This document shows positions 55,301 through 64,000 of a DNA stretch of 64,000 bases, one piece after another (the first letter of the stretch is position 1; each line of letters starts with the position of its first letter). Source of the DNA: Closterium sp. Naga37s-1 (taxonomy: Eukaryota; Streptophyta; Zygnematophyceae; Desmidiales; Closteriaceae). A program made the position numbers and the translations under genes. The stretch is from NCBI GenBank assembly GCA_947471745.1, contig CANJKZ010001158.1:1-64000 (forward strand), written 5' to 3'. Under the pieces are notes generated by a model that was not told the DNA's origin, did not search any database, and saw only the letters and a program-made list of their open reading frames with translations.

Positions 55301-57635
55301 CTGGAGCTACTGGAGCTGGAGGTGCTGGTACTGGAGGAGCAGGAGCTGCTGGTACAGCCCCGCGCCGACCCCTTTTCTACCCGCAGCCGCAGTCGTCCCT
55401 GCCGCCGCCTAACTCGGTCCTTCGCCAGGTTCTTAGTCTCCCGTCTTCCACTGGCCTCACTCCACCTCTCCTGTGTCCACCGACACACCAGTCTCAGCCA
55501 CAGCTACTGCCTGGCACCCCGCTGCCTGCTCTTGTTCCTCACACTAAGGTGACTGAGTCCCTGACTGAGCATCGTGAGCCTGAGTCTCGTGCTTCCACAC
55601 CTGTTCGTGCTCGTCGCGTCGCCCGTCCTCGTCCTCCTTCTGTCCCAGGCACTCACAGTTGTCCTTCCTCTGTTCCACAGCGTGTTGTCCTACCTGAGCC
55701 TCCCGCGTCCTCTCTTTCGCACGTTTCTGACCCTGAGTCTGACCTTGCTCGTGCTGCCAGTCCTACTGTCACTCGTCTTCTCGCTACTGTCGTCACTGAC
55801 CCTAACCTTGATTCTACTGCTGCGTTTGTCCTGGTCACTGAGCTAGTCGACTTTGCAGCTAGGAGTCGTCTCGACTATGTCGCGAGTCTTGTCACTGAGT
55901 CTGAGTCTGTCTGTCCTCCGTCCGTCGGGGGTGAGCTTGCCCTTGGCAGTGATGTACTTGAGGACAGACAGTTTGAGCTTGAGTGTCTTGCGGCCGCCTT
56001 ACCTCGTTTCGCATCCATGCCGCTTTGCCCTGAGGGAGACCCGGATGCACTTGACATCCCTACCCCGCGCTCTTACGCTGAGGCGATCGTGGGTGAGTAC
56101 TCCTCTCAGTGGCAGACAGCCATGGACGCAGAGATGGCTTCCTGGAAGTCCACAGGCACCTATGTCGACAAGGTTCCTCCTCATGGGGCGAACATAGTCG
56201 ATGGCATGTGGATTATCAGAGTGAAGCGGCCGCCGGGTTCTCCGCCTGCCTTCAAGGCGCGTTACGTTGCTCGAGGCTTGAGTCAGCGACAGGGGGTCGA
56301 CTTCTTCCAGACCTTCTCCCCCACCCCGAAGATGACTACTCTTCGGGTGTTGCTGCACGTTGCAGCACAGCGTGACTAGGAGCTGCACTCTCTCAACTTC
56401 TCCACAGCTTTCTTGCAGGGCAGCCTTCACAAGGAGATCTGGATGCGCCGCCCACCTGGCTTCACTAGGTTGTTTCCTGCGGGTACTCAGTGGAGCCTCC
56501 GGCGGCCTGTCTACGGTCTCCGCCAGGCGCCCCGAGAGTGGCACGACACACTGAGGACTACACTTGCGGCTCTTGGGTTTGCTCCTTCCTCTGCTGACCC
56601 GTCGCTGTTTCTACGCACCGACACTACCTTGCCACCGTTCCACGTTCTCGTGTACGTCGACGACTTGGTTTTTGCTACTGCTGACACTAAGGCGCTGGCC
56701 CTAGTGAAGGCGGAGCTGCAGGAGAGACACACCTGCACTGACCTGGGTGAGCTACGAGCTATCTTGGCTTGCAGATCACCCGGGACAGAGCACGGCGCAC
56801 CATCACCCTGACTCAGTCACACATGGTGCACCAGGTCCTTCAGCGCTTCGACTTTCAGTTCTCCTCGCCACAGCCCACTCCTGTGTCTACCAGCCACTCG
56901 CTCTCAGCTCCACCTTCGGATGAGTCCGTAGAGCCGAGTGGTCCGTACCCAGAGCTCGTGGGTTGCCTCATGTACCTGATGATGTGCACACGACCTGACC
57001 TTGCGTACCCTCTCAGCCTCCTGGCTCGTTATGTGGCTCCCGCTAGACACCGAAAGGTGCACTTTGATGCTGCGAAGAGGGTATATCGTTACTTTTGCAG
57101 TACTTTGGGCATGGGGCTCGTGCTTGGAGGACAGGGTTCAGCGGTACTCACAGGACACTCCGACGCTTCTTGGGCCAACGAGCAGGTGACTCAGCGTTCG
57201 TCACAGGGTTACACCTTCAGTCTTGGCTCTGGTTCTATCTCGTGGAGGTTCACTCGTTCTTCTTCTGTGCTTGGTTCCAACTGTGAGGCCGAGATCTACG
57301 CTGGGGCCATGGCTACACAGGAGCTACGCTGGCTGACCTATCTACTGACTGACTTGGGGGAGCGGCCTCATTCTCCTCCAGTTCTGTACGTCGACAACAA
57401 GGCCATGCTTGCCTTGTGTCAGGAGTAGAGACTGGAGCACAGAACGAAGCACATTGCTCTTCGCTACTTTCTTGCTCGAGAGTTGCAGCAGCGTGGTCGG
57501 CTTCGTCTTTCTTACGTGGCGTCTCGGGCCAACACTGTTGTTGTCTTCACCAAGGCCCTTGGGTCTGGTGATCTTCAGCGTTTTTGCACTGCTCTTGGGC
57601 TTCTGCCCACTCTGCCTCACCTGCTGGTTGCTTGA
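52328..57635 (+). pseudogene. pol: gag-deleted pol of element D (best preserved; broken by three or more lesions)
   Basis: Opens MATITVVATARG like element B and lacks Gag. Protease LHTFTLDSGTSQCFF (frame from 52644), HHCC finger, then an extra C in GGCCCCCCG near 53375 shifts to the frame that stays open to 56379. That frame holds integrase (LHSDRGGEFSSD, TSPQQKGIAE; Asn to Lys before Gly), a long GAGGTGA-type linker (54350-55370) in which the frame shifts out and back, and RT to a TAG at 56377 where relatives have Tyr. RT continues (HVLVYVDDLVFATA), a 1-bp loss near 56757 shifts frame, then RNase H with a TAG at 57426 and the end at 57635. A run of 19 C lies at 54104-54122. Confidence 0.9.
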
Positions 57636-57664
57636 CTTGCTCTTGTTGTACACTGATATATATC

Positions 57665-58734
57665 TCTCAGCGAACAAGCACCGCCGCTCGAAGTGCTCTC
57701 TCGTAAGCACGCACGGCCACGACAGAGGCTCTCGCTGAGCTTGCCCGACACCCCCGCCATGGCCGAAATTAATCTCGCAACACTGACGCAGGAGCAGCTC
57801 GACTGTCTCGTGCGCCAACTCGAAGATTCGGCGCTCGCGAAGCCCGTCGGCACTTGGAGTTTACCGCAACGAGTGGCAATAACGACATCATGGCGCTGAT
57901 GCCACTCAAGCCGCAGCGCCCGCCCTAATTCGATCCTAGCCAACGTGGAGGTCCGTTAGTTCAATCATGTGTTTTCACGATGAACGTTTTCTTCAATGCG
58001 AATTACGTCGAGTCGGACGCAGCGAAGATTCGCTACGCTAATTCGCTGCCGAGGGGCTTCACCATGGACTAGTGGTGAGTCATCGTGACGTCTCCACGCG
58101 CCTTTGAGCCACCATCGCAAGAGGGAGGGCCCACGGGTCCAGCCGTCACCTGGACTTCTTTCTGTGAAACCGGCCGGCATAGCACGTGGGATGCGTGGTG
58201 CACAGGGCTTCGGGCGCGCTTCGAGCAGATTGCGGCTTCTATTTCAGCGCGTCAGAGACTGCGTACTTGGCGACAACTCGGGTCGGTCCAAGACTACACG
58301 AGCGGTTTTCTCGCATTATGCGAGCAAGTCGGCTACATGCACGAAGCGGAGCGGGTGGACTGTTACGTCAGAGGGCTGAAGCCAGACATCTCGCACGAAA
58401 TCATGCTACACGGACTCTCGAACTTCAATGAGATCCTCGCGCTCGCTGAGAAGATCGATATCCTAAGCCGACTGAGACCGGGGTTCTACTACGGACAACG
58501 TCTTTGGGGACCGGCCGAGCACGCCACTGTACACGACGTTGCAGCAAATGCAGCAGCCGCGCCATTTAAAGGGCGCTGATTTGCTTGCAATAGGCCGGGC
58601 CATCGCAAGAGCGAATGCCCAGAGGAGCTGAGGCACCGCAGAGCAGAGCAGGGAGGGACTCTCTGAGGCAAGGAAATGCCAGCAGTCAGTAGAAATCAGG
58701 CCAACTACTGACGAGACAGCCTGCTCGCCCGACC
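57665..58734 (+). pseudogene. gag: Ty3/gypsy-type gag remnant with CCHC zinc knuckle
   Basis: From ATG 57759 (MAEINLATLTQEQLDCLVRQ) with several stops and shifts. The recognisable retrotrans_gag part at 58085-58580 reads WDAWCTGLRARFEQI, LRTWRQLGSVQDYTSGFLAL, VDCYVRGLKPDISHEIMLHG. Just after the stop at 58578 the frame reads FACNRPGHRKSEC: a C-x2-C-x4-H-x4-C knuckle whose first Cys codon is TGA instead of TGC. No pol follows; base composition and family differ from the copia elements on both sides. Confidence 0.82.
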
Positions 58735-58774
58735 TCACCGACCTGTCAGAATCCCAACCACTAGACCATTGGGA
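58735..58774 (-). other. tRNA-Glu-like 5' half (fragment or SINE head)
   Basis: The minus strand from 58774 reads TCCCAATGGTCTAGTGGTTG then GGATTCTGAC, very like the acceptor arm and D-arm of tRNA-Glu, including a match to the Pol III A box (TGGTCTAGTGG). No T-arm (GGTTCGA) or matching 3' acceptor strand is found, so it is not a complete tRNA gene. Confidence 0.5.
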
Positions 58775-58899
58775 TAAAAGGGCTTGTTTAGTAGCGGGTC
58801 AATGCGCCCATAACCCCCCATGACAACGAGCCTGTAACCCTTCCCTAGGATCAATCGGGGATCACCAGTGGACCTCTGACACCCCCCCGCACTGGGATG
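58775..58899. other. Short spacer before element E
   Basis: Unique sequence with no recognised feature. The five bases before the LTR are GGGAT hypothetically duplicated at the unseen 3' end. Confidence 0.4.
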
Positions 58900-59029
58900 T
58901 GTCAAACTTATATGCTATAGTCTATCTAGGCTGTAGTGGGGTAGTTCATATAGGGTACAACACTTTTAGGTTTCCTACTTGTACCCGCCTGCTTTCTAGT
59001 TCAATCATTCTTCCGTTCCTATTTTGATA
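58900..59029 (+). repeat. 5' LTR of element E
   Basis: 130 bp, TGTCAAACTTATATG...ATTTTGATA, followed directly by the primer site TGGTATTCTGAGCAGG at 59030. Shares the GGCTGTAGTGGGGTAG core with the other LTRs. Confidence 0.9.
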
Positions 59030-59045
59030 TGGTATTCTGAGCAGG

Positions 59046-59976
59046 TTCCCTAGTGGGAACGTTTTTTTAGGGCCCACCACGATTTTTTTTCCAGCCCTGC
59101 CCGAAGCGCGCCTCGCGCCTGCCTCACATGCGTCGTCGCACGCCCTACCCTAGTACGGCCCGTCGAGGCCCAGCCTTCGCTGGCCCGTTGCGGCCCTGCC
59201 TTTGCCGCCCGTCGCTGGCCCGTGCCAGCCCGTCCGGGCCCGTCGCCGCCCGTCGCTCGCCCGTCGCCACTTGTCGCGGCCCTGCCTTAGCCGCCCACTG
59301 CGGCCCTGCCCTGCCTTTCGCCGCCCGTCGCTGGCCAGTCCCGGCCCGTCCCGGCCCGTCGCTGGCCCGTCCAGGCCCGTTGCCGCCCATCGCCGACCCG
59401 TTGCCGCCCGTCGCTGGCCCGTCCCAGCTCGTCGCGGCCCTCCCTTCGCCGCCCGTAGCAGCCCTGCCTTGCAGTCGCCCTGTCGCGGCCCTGCCCTGCT
59501 ACCGTCCCAGTCGCGGCCCTGCCTTCGCTGCCCGTTGCGGCCCTGCCATACTGCCGACCCAATCGCGGCTCTGCCCTGCTGCCGCCCCAGTCGCGGCCCT
59601 GCCCTGCAGCCGCCCTGTCGCGGCCCTGCCCTGCTGCCGCCCCAGTCGCGGCCCTGCCCTGCAGCCGCCCTGGTCGCGGCCCTGCCCTACTGCCGCCCCG
59701 GTCGCGGCCCTGGCCTAAACCGCAAGCTGCGGCCCTGCCCTGCACCCGCCCCTGGTAAGCACCCGCGCCGCCCTGCCGCGCCGCGCCGCCAGCTGCCGCG
59801 CCGCGCCGCCAGGAACCGAGCCGCGCCGCCCTACCGAGCCGCGCCGCCCAGCCGAGCCACGCCGCCCTGCCGAGCCGCGCCGCCCTGCCAAGCCGCGCCG
59901 CCCTACTGAGCCGCGCTGCCCTGCCTTAGCTACTGCTGCCACTGCTGCTACTGCTACTACTGCTGCCAGTGCTGCT
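59046..59976 (+). repeat. CGTCGCGGCCCTGCC minisatellite leader of element E
   Basis: Units of about 30 bp (GTCGCGGCCCTGCCCTGCTG plus CCGCCCCA) fill 59150-59740. A 20-bp array (GAGCCGCGCCGCCCTGCC) runs to about 59930, then CTACTGCTGC repeats up to the gag ATG. Confidence 0.87.
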
Positions 59977-62900
59977 ATGGCTAGCCCTACTCTTCTCACC
60001 TTTGATGCTGAGGGGCGTGCAGTTGACTTTGATGTATGGGTTGACGACCTGCAGCTCTTTCTTCAGTGTAACTCTAGGGATGGGGTATCCCTGTTTGATC
60101 ACACATCCGGTGTCTCTACTGCACCTGCTGCCACTGCTGACAGTACGGTTTGCTCGCAGTGGACCACTCGTGACGCTGTTGCTCGCCTTGCTGCTCGTAG
60201 TCACCTGCCGTCTGCTGAGCGTGCGCATTTTGGCCAGTACAAGACTGCTCAGTCTTTGTACGACGCTGTCGTAGCGCGCTACTCCTCCCCTGCCACTGCT
60301 GCCCTCAGCCGCCTCATGCTGCCGTACCTTTTCCCTGACCTTGCCGCCTTTGCCACAGTCGCTGACCTCATTACCCACCTCCGCACTAGTGACGCCCGCT
60401 ACCGCGCTGTGCTTCCCACTGAGTTCTGTGCCAAGCACCCCCCCCCCCATGTACATCACCCTTTACTACCTAGTCACCCGCCTCCCTGACTCCCTTGCTT
60501 CAGTCAGGGACCACTTTCTCTCCCTTTGCCCCACCGAGCTCACTGTCGACCTGCTAGAGGAGCGCCTCACTGCGGCTGAGAAGAGTATCTTAGCTGTAGG
60601 TGCTTCTCGCAGCGACCCTCGCGCCCCTTTCTTTGAGGGGTGTTCCCCTGTCCCCCTTCTCCCCTCTGTTGCTTCTGCTGCTGCTGTCGACCTCGTTGGC
60701 ACTGAGGAGGTCGGGGCTGCGTCTTCTCCTAGTAGGAGGCGCCGCACCACCAAGGGCAAGGGGGGCAAGGGTGGTGGAGGGGACGGTGGGGGAGGCGGTG
60801 GAGGAGGCGGAGGGGGTGGCGGTGGAGGTCGGGGTGGTGGTGGGAGTGGAGGCTTCGATGGTAGCGGTGGGGGTGGTGGAGGCAGCGGCAGCGGCAGTGG
60901 AGGCAGCGCCAGTGGTGGTGGAGGTGGCGGCGGCGGTGGTGCCGGTCGAGGTGCAGCCGTGCAGCGTGGAGGCTTTGGTGGTACCCAGCGCCAGCAGCAG
61001 CCGAGTTCCTGTGAGACCCCGTTGGCCCAGCAGCTTCGTGAGTGGTACGCTGGGCGTGGGAGGTCTGGGGGTGTTGGTCCCTGCACTTACATTCTTTGCA
61101 CCGGCGGGCGCCGTGGGGAGACGTGCGGGCTGCCACACACTCCGCAGCGCTGCTTCGGTCGCCTCACTGACGCCTGGCGCACCCAGTTTCCTGACGCTAT
61201 TGAGCTCCCTCGCTGGGGTGATCTTCTTAGGCAGAATGTTGCTTTCTTTGATCTTGATTTCGATGCTATCCTTGCTGCCATGTATGCTGTGACTGATAGT
61301 GCTGAGGGTGACGGCTACCTGTGTGTTCCCCCCGACCCGAGCATTGAGGCTGCTGCTCTAGGTGCTAGTGCGTCTGCTGCTCCAGGTACTGGTGAGTCTG
61401 CTGCTCCAGGTGCTGCTGAGTCTGCTCTCTCTGGTACTGCACCTACTGAGGCCTTGCACACTTTCACACTTGACTCTGGTGCTTCGCGCTCTTTCTTTCG
61501 CGACAGCACCACACTCACGCCACTCAGTCGGCCTGTCGCAGTCTCCCTGGCTGACCCCTCTGGGGGCCTAGTCCTTGCGCACTCTTCCACGGTTCTACCG
61601 TGTCCTGCGGCCCCGTCGGGCTTGCTGTCGGGACTCCACCTCCCCTCGTTCTCTACGAACTTGGTGAGTGGAGCTGACCTCCAGGACGCGTGGGTTGACC
61701 AGTTCACCCCTGGAGGTCAGCATGTGACCCACTGCACTTGCTCTCGGACGGGCCGCCACCTGGCCACGTTCACCCGTCGGCCTGGGTCGAGTCTGTACAC
61801 ACTGACTACTGCGTCTCCTCCGGTTACTGCGTCTGGTCATGTGTTTTCTGCCGCGTCCAGGTCTAGTCCAGTGTCTGCCCCCTGCTCGTGTCGTCCTCTG
61901 TCACACGAGACTCTCCTTTGGCACCACCGCCTTGGTCACCCCTCCCTACCTCGTCTTCGAGGTATGGCCTCCCGTACCCTTGTCTCTGGTCTCCCCCGGT
62001 CCCTCCCTCCCCTTCCTCCGGGGCCTGCCCCTACCTGTGTTCCTTGTGTCGAGGGCCGGCAGCACGCCGCTCCTCACTCCACCGAGTTCCCTCCGACAGA
62101 GGCTCCTCTGCAGACTCTTCACATGGACGTGTGGGGCCCAGCCCGCGTCCGTGGACAGGGTCACGAGCGTTACTTCCTGCTGGTCGTTGACGACTACTCG
62201 CGTTACACCACAGTCTTCCCCTTGCGCAGCAAGGGTGAGGTCACTGAGGTGTTGATCGACTGGATCCGCGGTACCCGTCGCCAGCTCAGCGAGAGTTTCG
62301 GCTCGGACCTTCCTATTCTGCGTCTGCACTCAGACAGAGGTGGTGAGTTTTCCTCCGACCTTTTGAGAGCCTTCTGTCGTGCGGAGGGCATCCGCCAGAC
62401 GTTCACGCTTCCGGCCTCCCCACAGCAAAATGGGATTGCTGAGCGCCGCATTGGCGTGGTCATGGACGTCGCTCGTACGTCCATGATCCATGCGGCTGCT
62501 CCCCATTTTCTGCGGCCGTTCGCGGTTCAGTACGCTGCGCATCAGATCAACCTTCAGCCCCGTGTCTCCTTGCCGGAGACCACACCTACTCTGCGGTGGA
62601 CGGGGAAGGTGTGCGATGCGTCTGTGTTCCGTGTCTGGGGATCTCGAGCTTTTGTCCGCGATACTACAGCGGACAAGCTGTCCCCCCGTGCAGTTCCCTG
62701 TGTCTTCCTTGGCTTCCCCCCTGATGCGCCTGGGTGGCAGTTCTACCACCCCACCTCGCGTCGTGTTCTGTCCTCTCGGTATCTTACTACCGTCTCTTTC
62801 CCTACCGCACTGCCTCTCTCCCCCCCCCGCCACTCTTCCTAGCACCAGGTGCTCCTCCGGTAGACCCCCTCCCCCCTCAGGGTCCTGCCCTCTCAGGTGT

Positions 62901-64000
62901 GTCCCAGGTAGACCCTGTCGAGCCTGTCGAGGTAGCTGTCGACTCAGGTGCTGCCAGGGGTGCTGAGCCTGCGGGTGCGGGGACTGGGGGTGTTGGGCCT
63001 GGGGTTGCTGTGTCTGAGGGTGCGGAGCCTGGGGGTGCAGAGCCTGAGCGTGTGGAGCCTGAGGGTGCTGTGTCTGGGGGTGCTGAGCCTGAGCGTGCTG
63101 GGTCTGGAGGTCCTCCGGGTGTCCCGTCACGGCGAGAGCCCCTCTCTCCGCAGCGGCTACGTGAGTGGTACGCTAGGCACTGTAGCTGTGCTGCTGGAGC
63201 TACGGGTCCTGCTGCTGGAGGTGCTTCTGGAGCTGGAGCTGCTGGAGGTGCTGCTGGTGCTAGAGCTGCTGGAGGTGCTTCTGGGGCTGGAGCTGCTGGA
63301 GGTGCTGCTGGTGCTGGAGCTGCTGGAGGTGCTGGTGCTGGAGGTACTGGCGCTGCTGGAGGTCCTGCTGGTGTTGGAGCTGCTGGAGGTGCTAGAGCAG
63401 CTGGTCCCGGAGGTGCTCGTACTGGAGGTACTGGAGCTGCTGGGGCTGGTGGTGCTGCAGATGTTGGAGCTGTCGGTGCTGGAGCTGTTGCTACTGGAGG
63501 TGCTGCAGGAGCCGGAGCTTTTGGAGGTACTAGAGCTGGTGGTGCTGCGGGAGTTGTAGTTGGAGACCCAGGAGCTGAGGGTACTGATGTTGTCTCTGCT
63601 ATTTCTGGAGGCGCTGCGCGGCCGCGGCCGTACTACGTTCCGCTCCTTCAGCAGGTTCTTGGTCTCCCGCCTTCTCCTGGTCCTACTCCTCCTTTACTGA
63701 GTCCGCCGCCTGTCCAGTCACAGTCGCAGTTACAGCCAGCCTCTCCACTGCCTGGTCCTTCTCCTTACTCTGGACCGACTAGAGGTCTTACGGAGCGTCG
63801 TGAGCCTGAGTCTCGTCCTGTGTCGCCTGAGTCTCGTCCTGCGTCACCTGAGTCTCGTTCTGAGTCACCTGTCCGCGCTGTTCGCACTAGTCATCGTGTT
63901 CCGCGTCCGCGTCCTCCTCCTGTCCCCGGCACTCACTCTATGACTCTGCGTCCTTCCACTGCTCCACAGCGTGTCCCTCTGCCGTCTCCTTCTGCTTCCT
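59977..64000 (+). pseudogene. gag-pol: gag-pol of element E (frameshift in gag, deletion after integrase; partial)
   Basis: Start ATG 59977 (MASPTLLTFDAEGRAVDFDV). The capsid-like part is intact to an 11-C run at 60438-60448, where the frame changes; element A reads through the same place as CAKTPPPMYITL. The second frame (to 62842) carries polyglycine (60765-60945), the CTYILCTGGRRGETC...H...C motif, protease (LDSGASRSFFRD), HHCC finger (LWHHRLGHPS...CVPCVEG) and integrase (LHSDRGGEFSSD, SPQQNGIAERRIG). After RRVLSS about 30 bp coding the QDVTFDESVP segment are lost, causing a stop at 62842. The remaining frame (GAGG-type linker with SPQRLREWYARH, then RPRPYYVPLLQQ) is open to the window end. 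Confidence 0.9.

Larger units (their letters stand above)
51397..57664 (+). mobile_element. Ty1/copia retrotransposon, element D (gag-less, 3' truncated)
   Basis: From the shared LTR through PBS, leader and gag-less pol to the end of RNase H. The sequence tracks element B past the stop codon (TTGTTGTACACTGATATATATCT) and then breaks at about 57664 into an unrelated gypsy gag remnant. No 3' LTR is present. Confidence 0.87.
58900..64000 (+). mobile_element. Ty1/copia LTR retrotransposon, element E (5' part; cut by window edge)
   Basis: 5' LTR, primer site, minisatellite leader, gag, protease, integrase and linker are present; RT lies beyond the window. Closest in layout to element A. Few lesions are visible: a poly-C frameshift in gag and a small deletion after integrase. 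Confidence 0.93.

Noticed and set aside
58690..58780. Complete tRNA-Glu gene
   Set aside because: Only the 5' acceptor strand and D-arm are recognisable; no T-arm and no complementary 3' acceptor strand were found.

Overview
The window looks like nuclear DNA of a streptophyte plant or, more likely, a charophycean green alga. It carries a plant-type GT37 (xyloglucan-type) fucosyltransferase, intron-rich genes with GT-AG introns, GC-rich coding sequence, and many Ty1/copia retrotransposons with very GC-rich, glycine-rich Gag. A zygnematophycean alga such as Closterium is my best guess. That is inference from style, not proof.

Layout: 1-5533 is the 5' two-thirds of a minus-strand copia element (A), cut by the window edge. 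5560-10912 is a decayed hAT transposon with a spliced, broken transposase gene. A 1354-bp non-autonomous LTR element (TRIM-like) with perfect 5-bp target duplications sits inside it. 11153-29851 (minus) is one host gene that I could assemble into 31 phase-consistent exons (about 1413 aa): an N-terminal MSP (VAP/major sperm protein) domain, long coiled coil, a Gly/Ala-rich block, more coiled coil, and a C-terminal C1/DC1-like Cys/His module. 29852-32329 is the spacer to the divergently oriented GT37 gene (32330-35084, plus, 3 exons). 35521-43487 is a terminal-inverted-repeat DNA transposon containing a complete copia element (B, 35940-42788). 43613-44323 holds a solo LTR and an LTR fragment. 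44324-57664 holds two head-to-tail copia elements (C, D) sharing one LTR. 57665-58899 is a Ty3/gypsy gag remnant plus a tRNA-Glu-like fragment. 58900-64000 is copia element E, cut by the right edge.

The five copia elements are one family: LTRs of 124-164 bp, a TGGTATYMGAGC-type tRNA-Met primer site, a GC-rich minisatellite leader, Gag with a polyglycine tract and a non-canonical C-x13-C-x3-H-x4-C motif, protease, integrase, a hypervariable repeat linker, RT (YVDD) and RNase H. B and D lack nearly all of gag. None is intact.

The most unusual feature is in the coiled-coil gene. Many exon-intron junctions have extra copies in the adjoining intron: copies of exon 5' ends lie in the preceding intron, and copies of exon 3' ends in the following intron. 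These include an array of about nine tandem 5' splice-site-like units directly behind exon 2. Seven consecutive mini-exons of 51-54 nt each encode an 18-residue (five helical turns) module.
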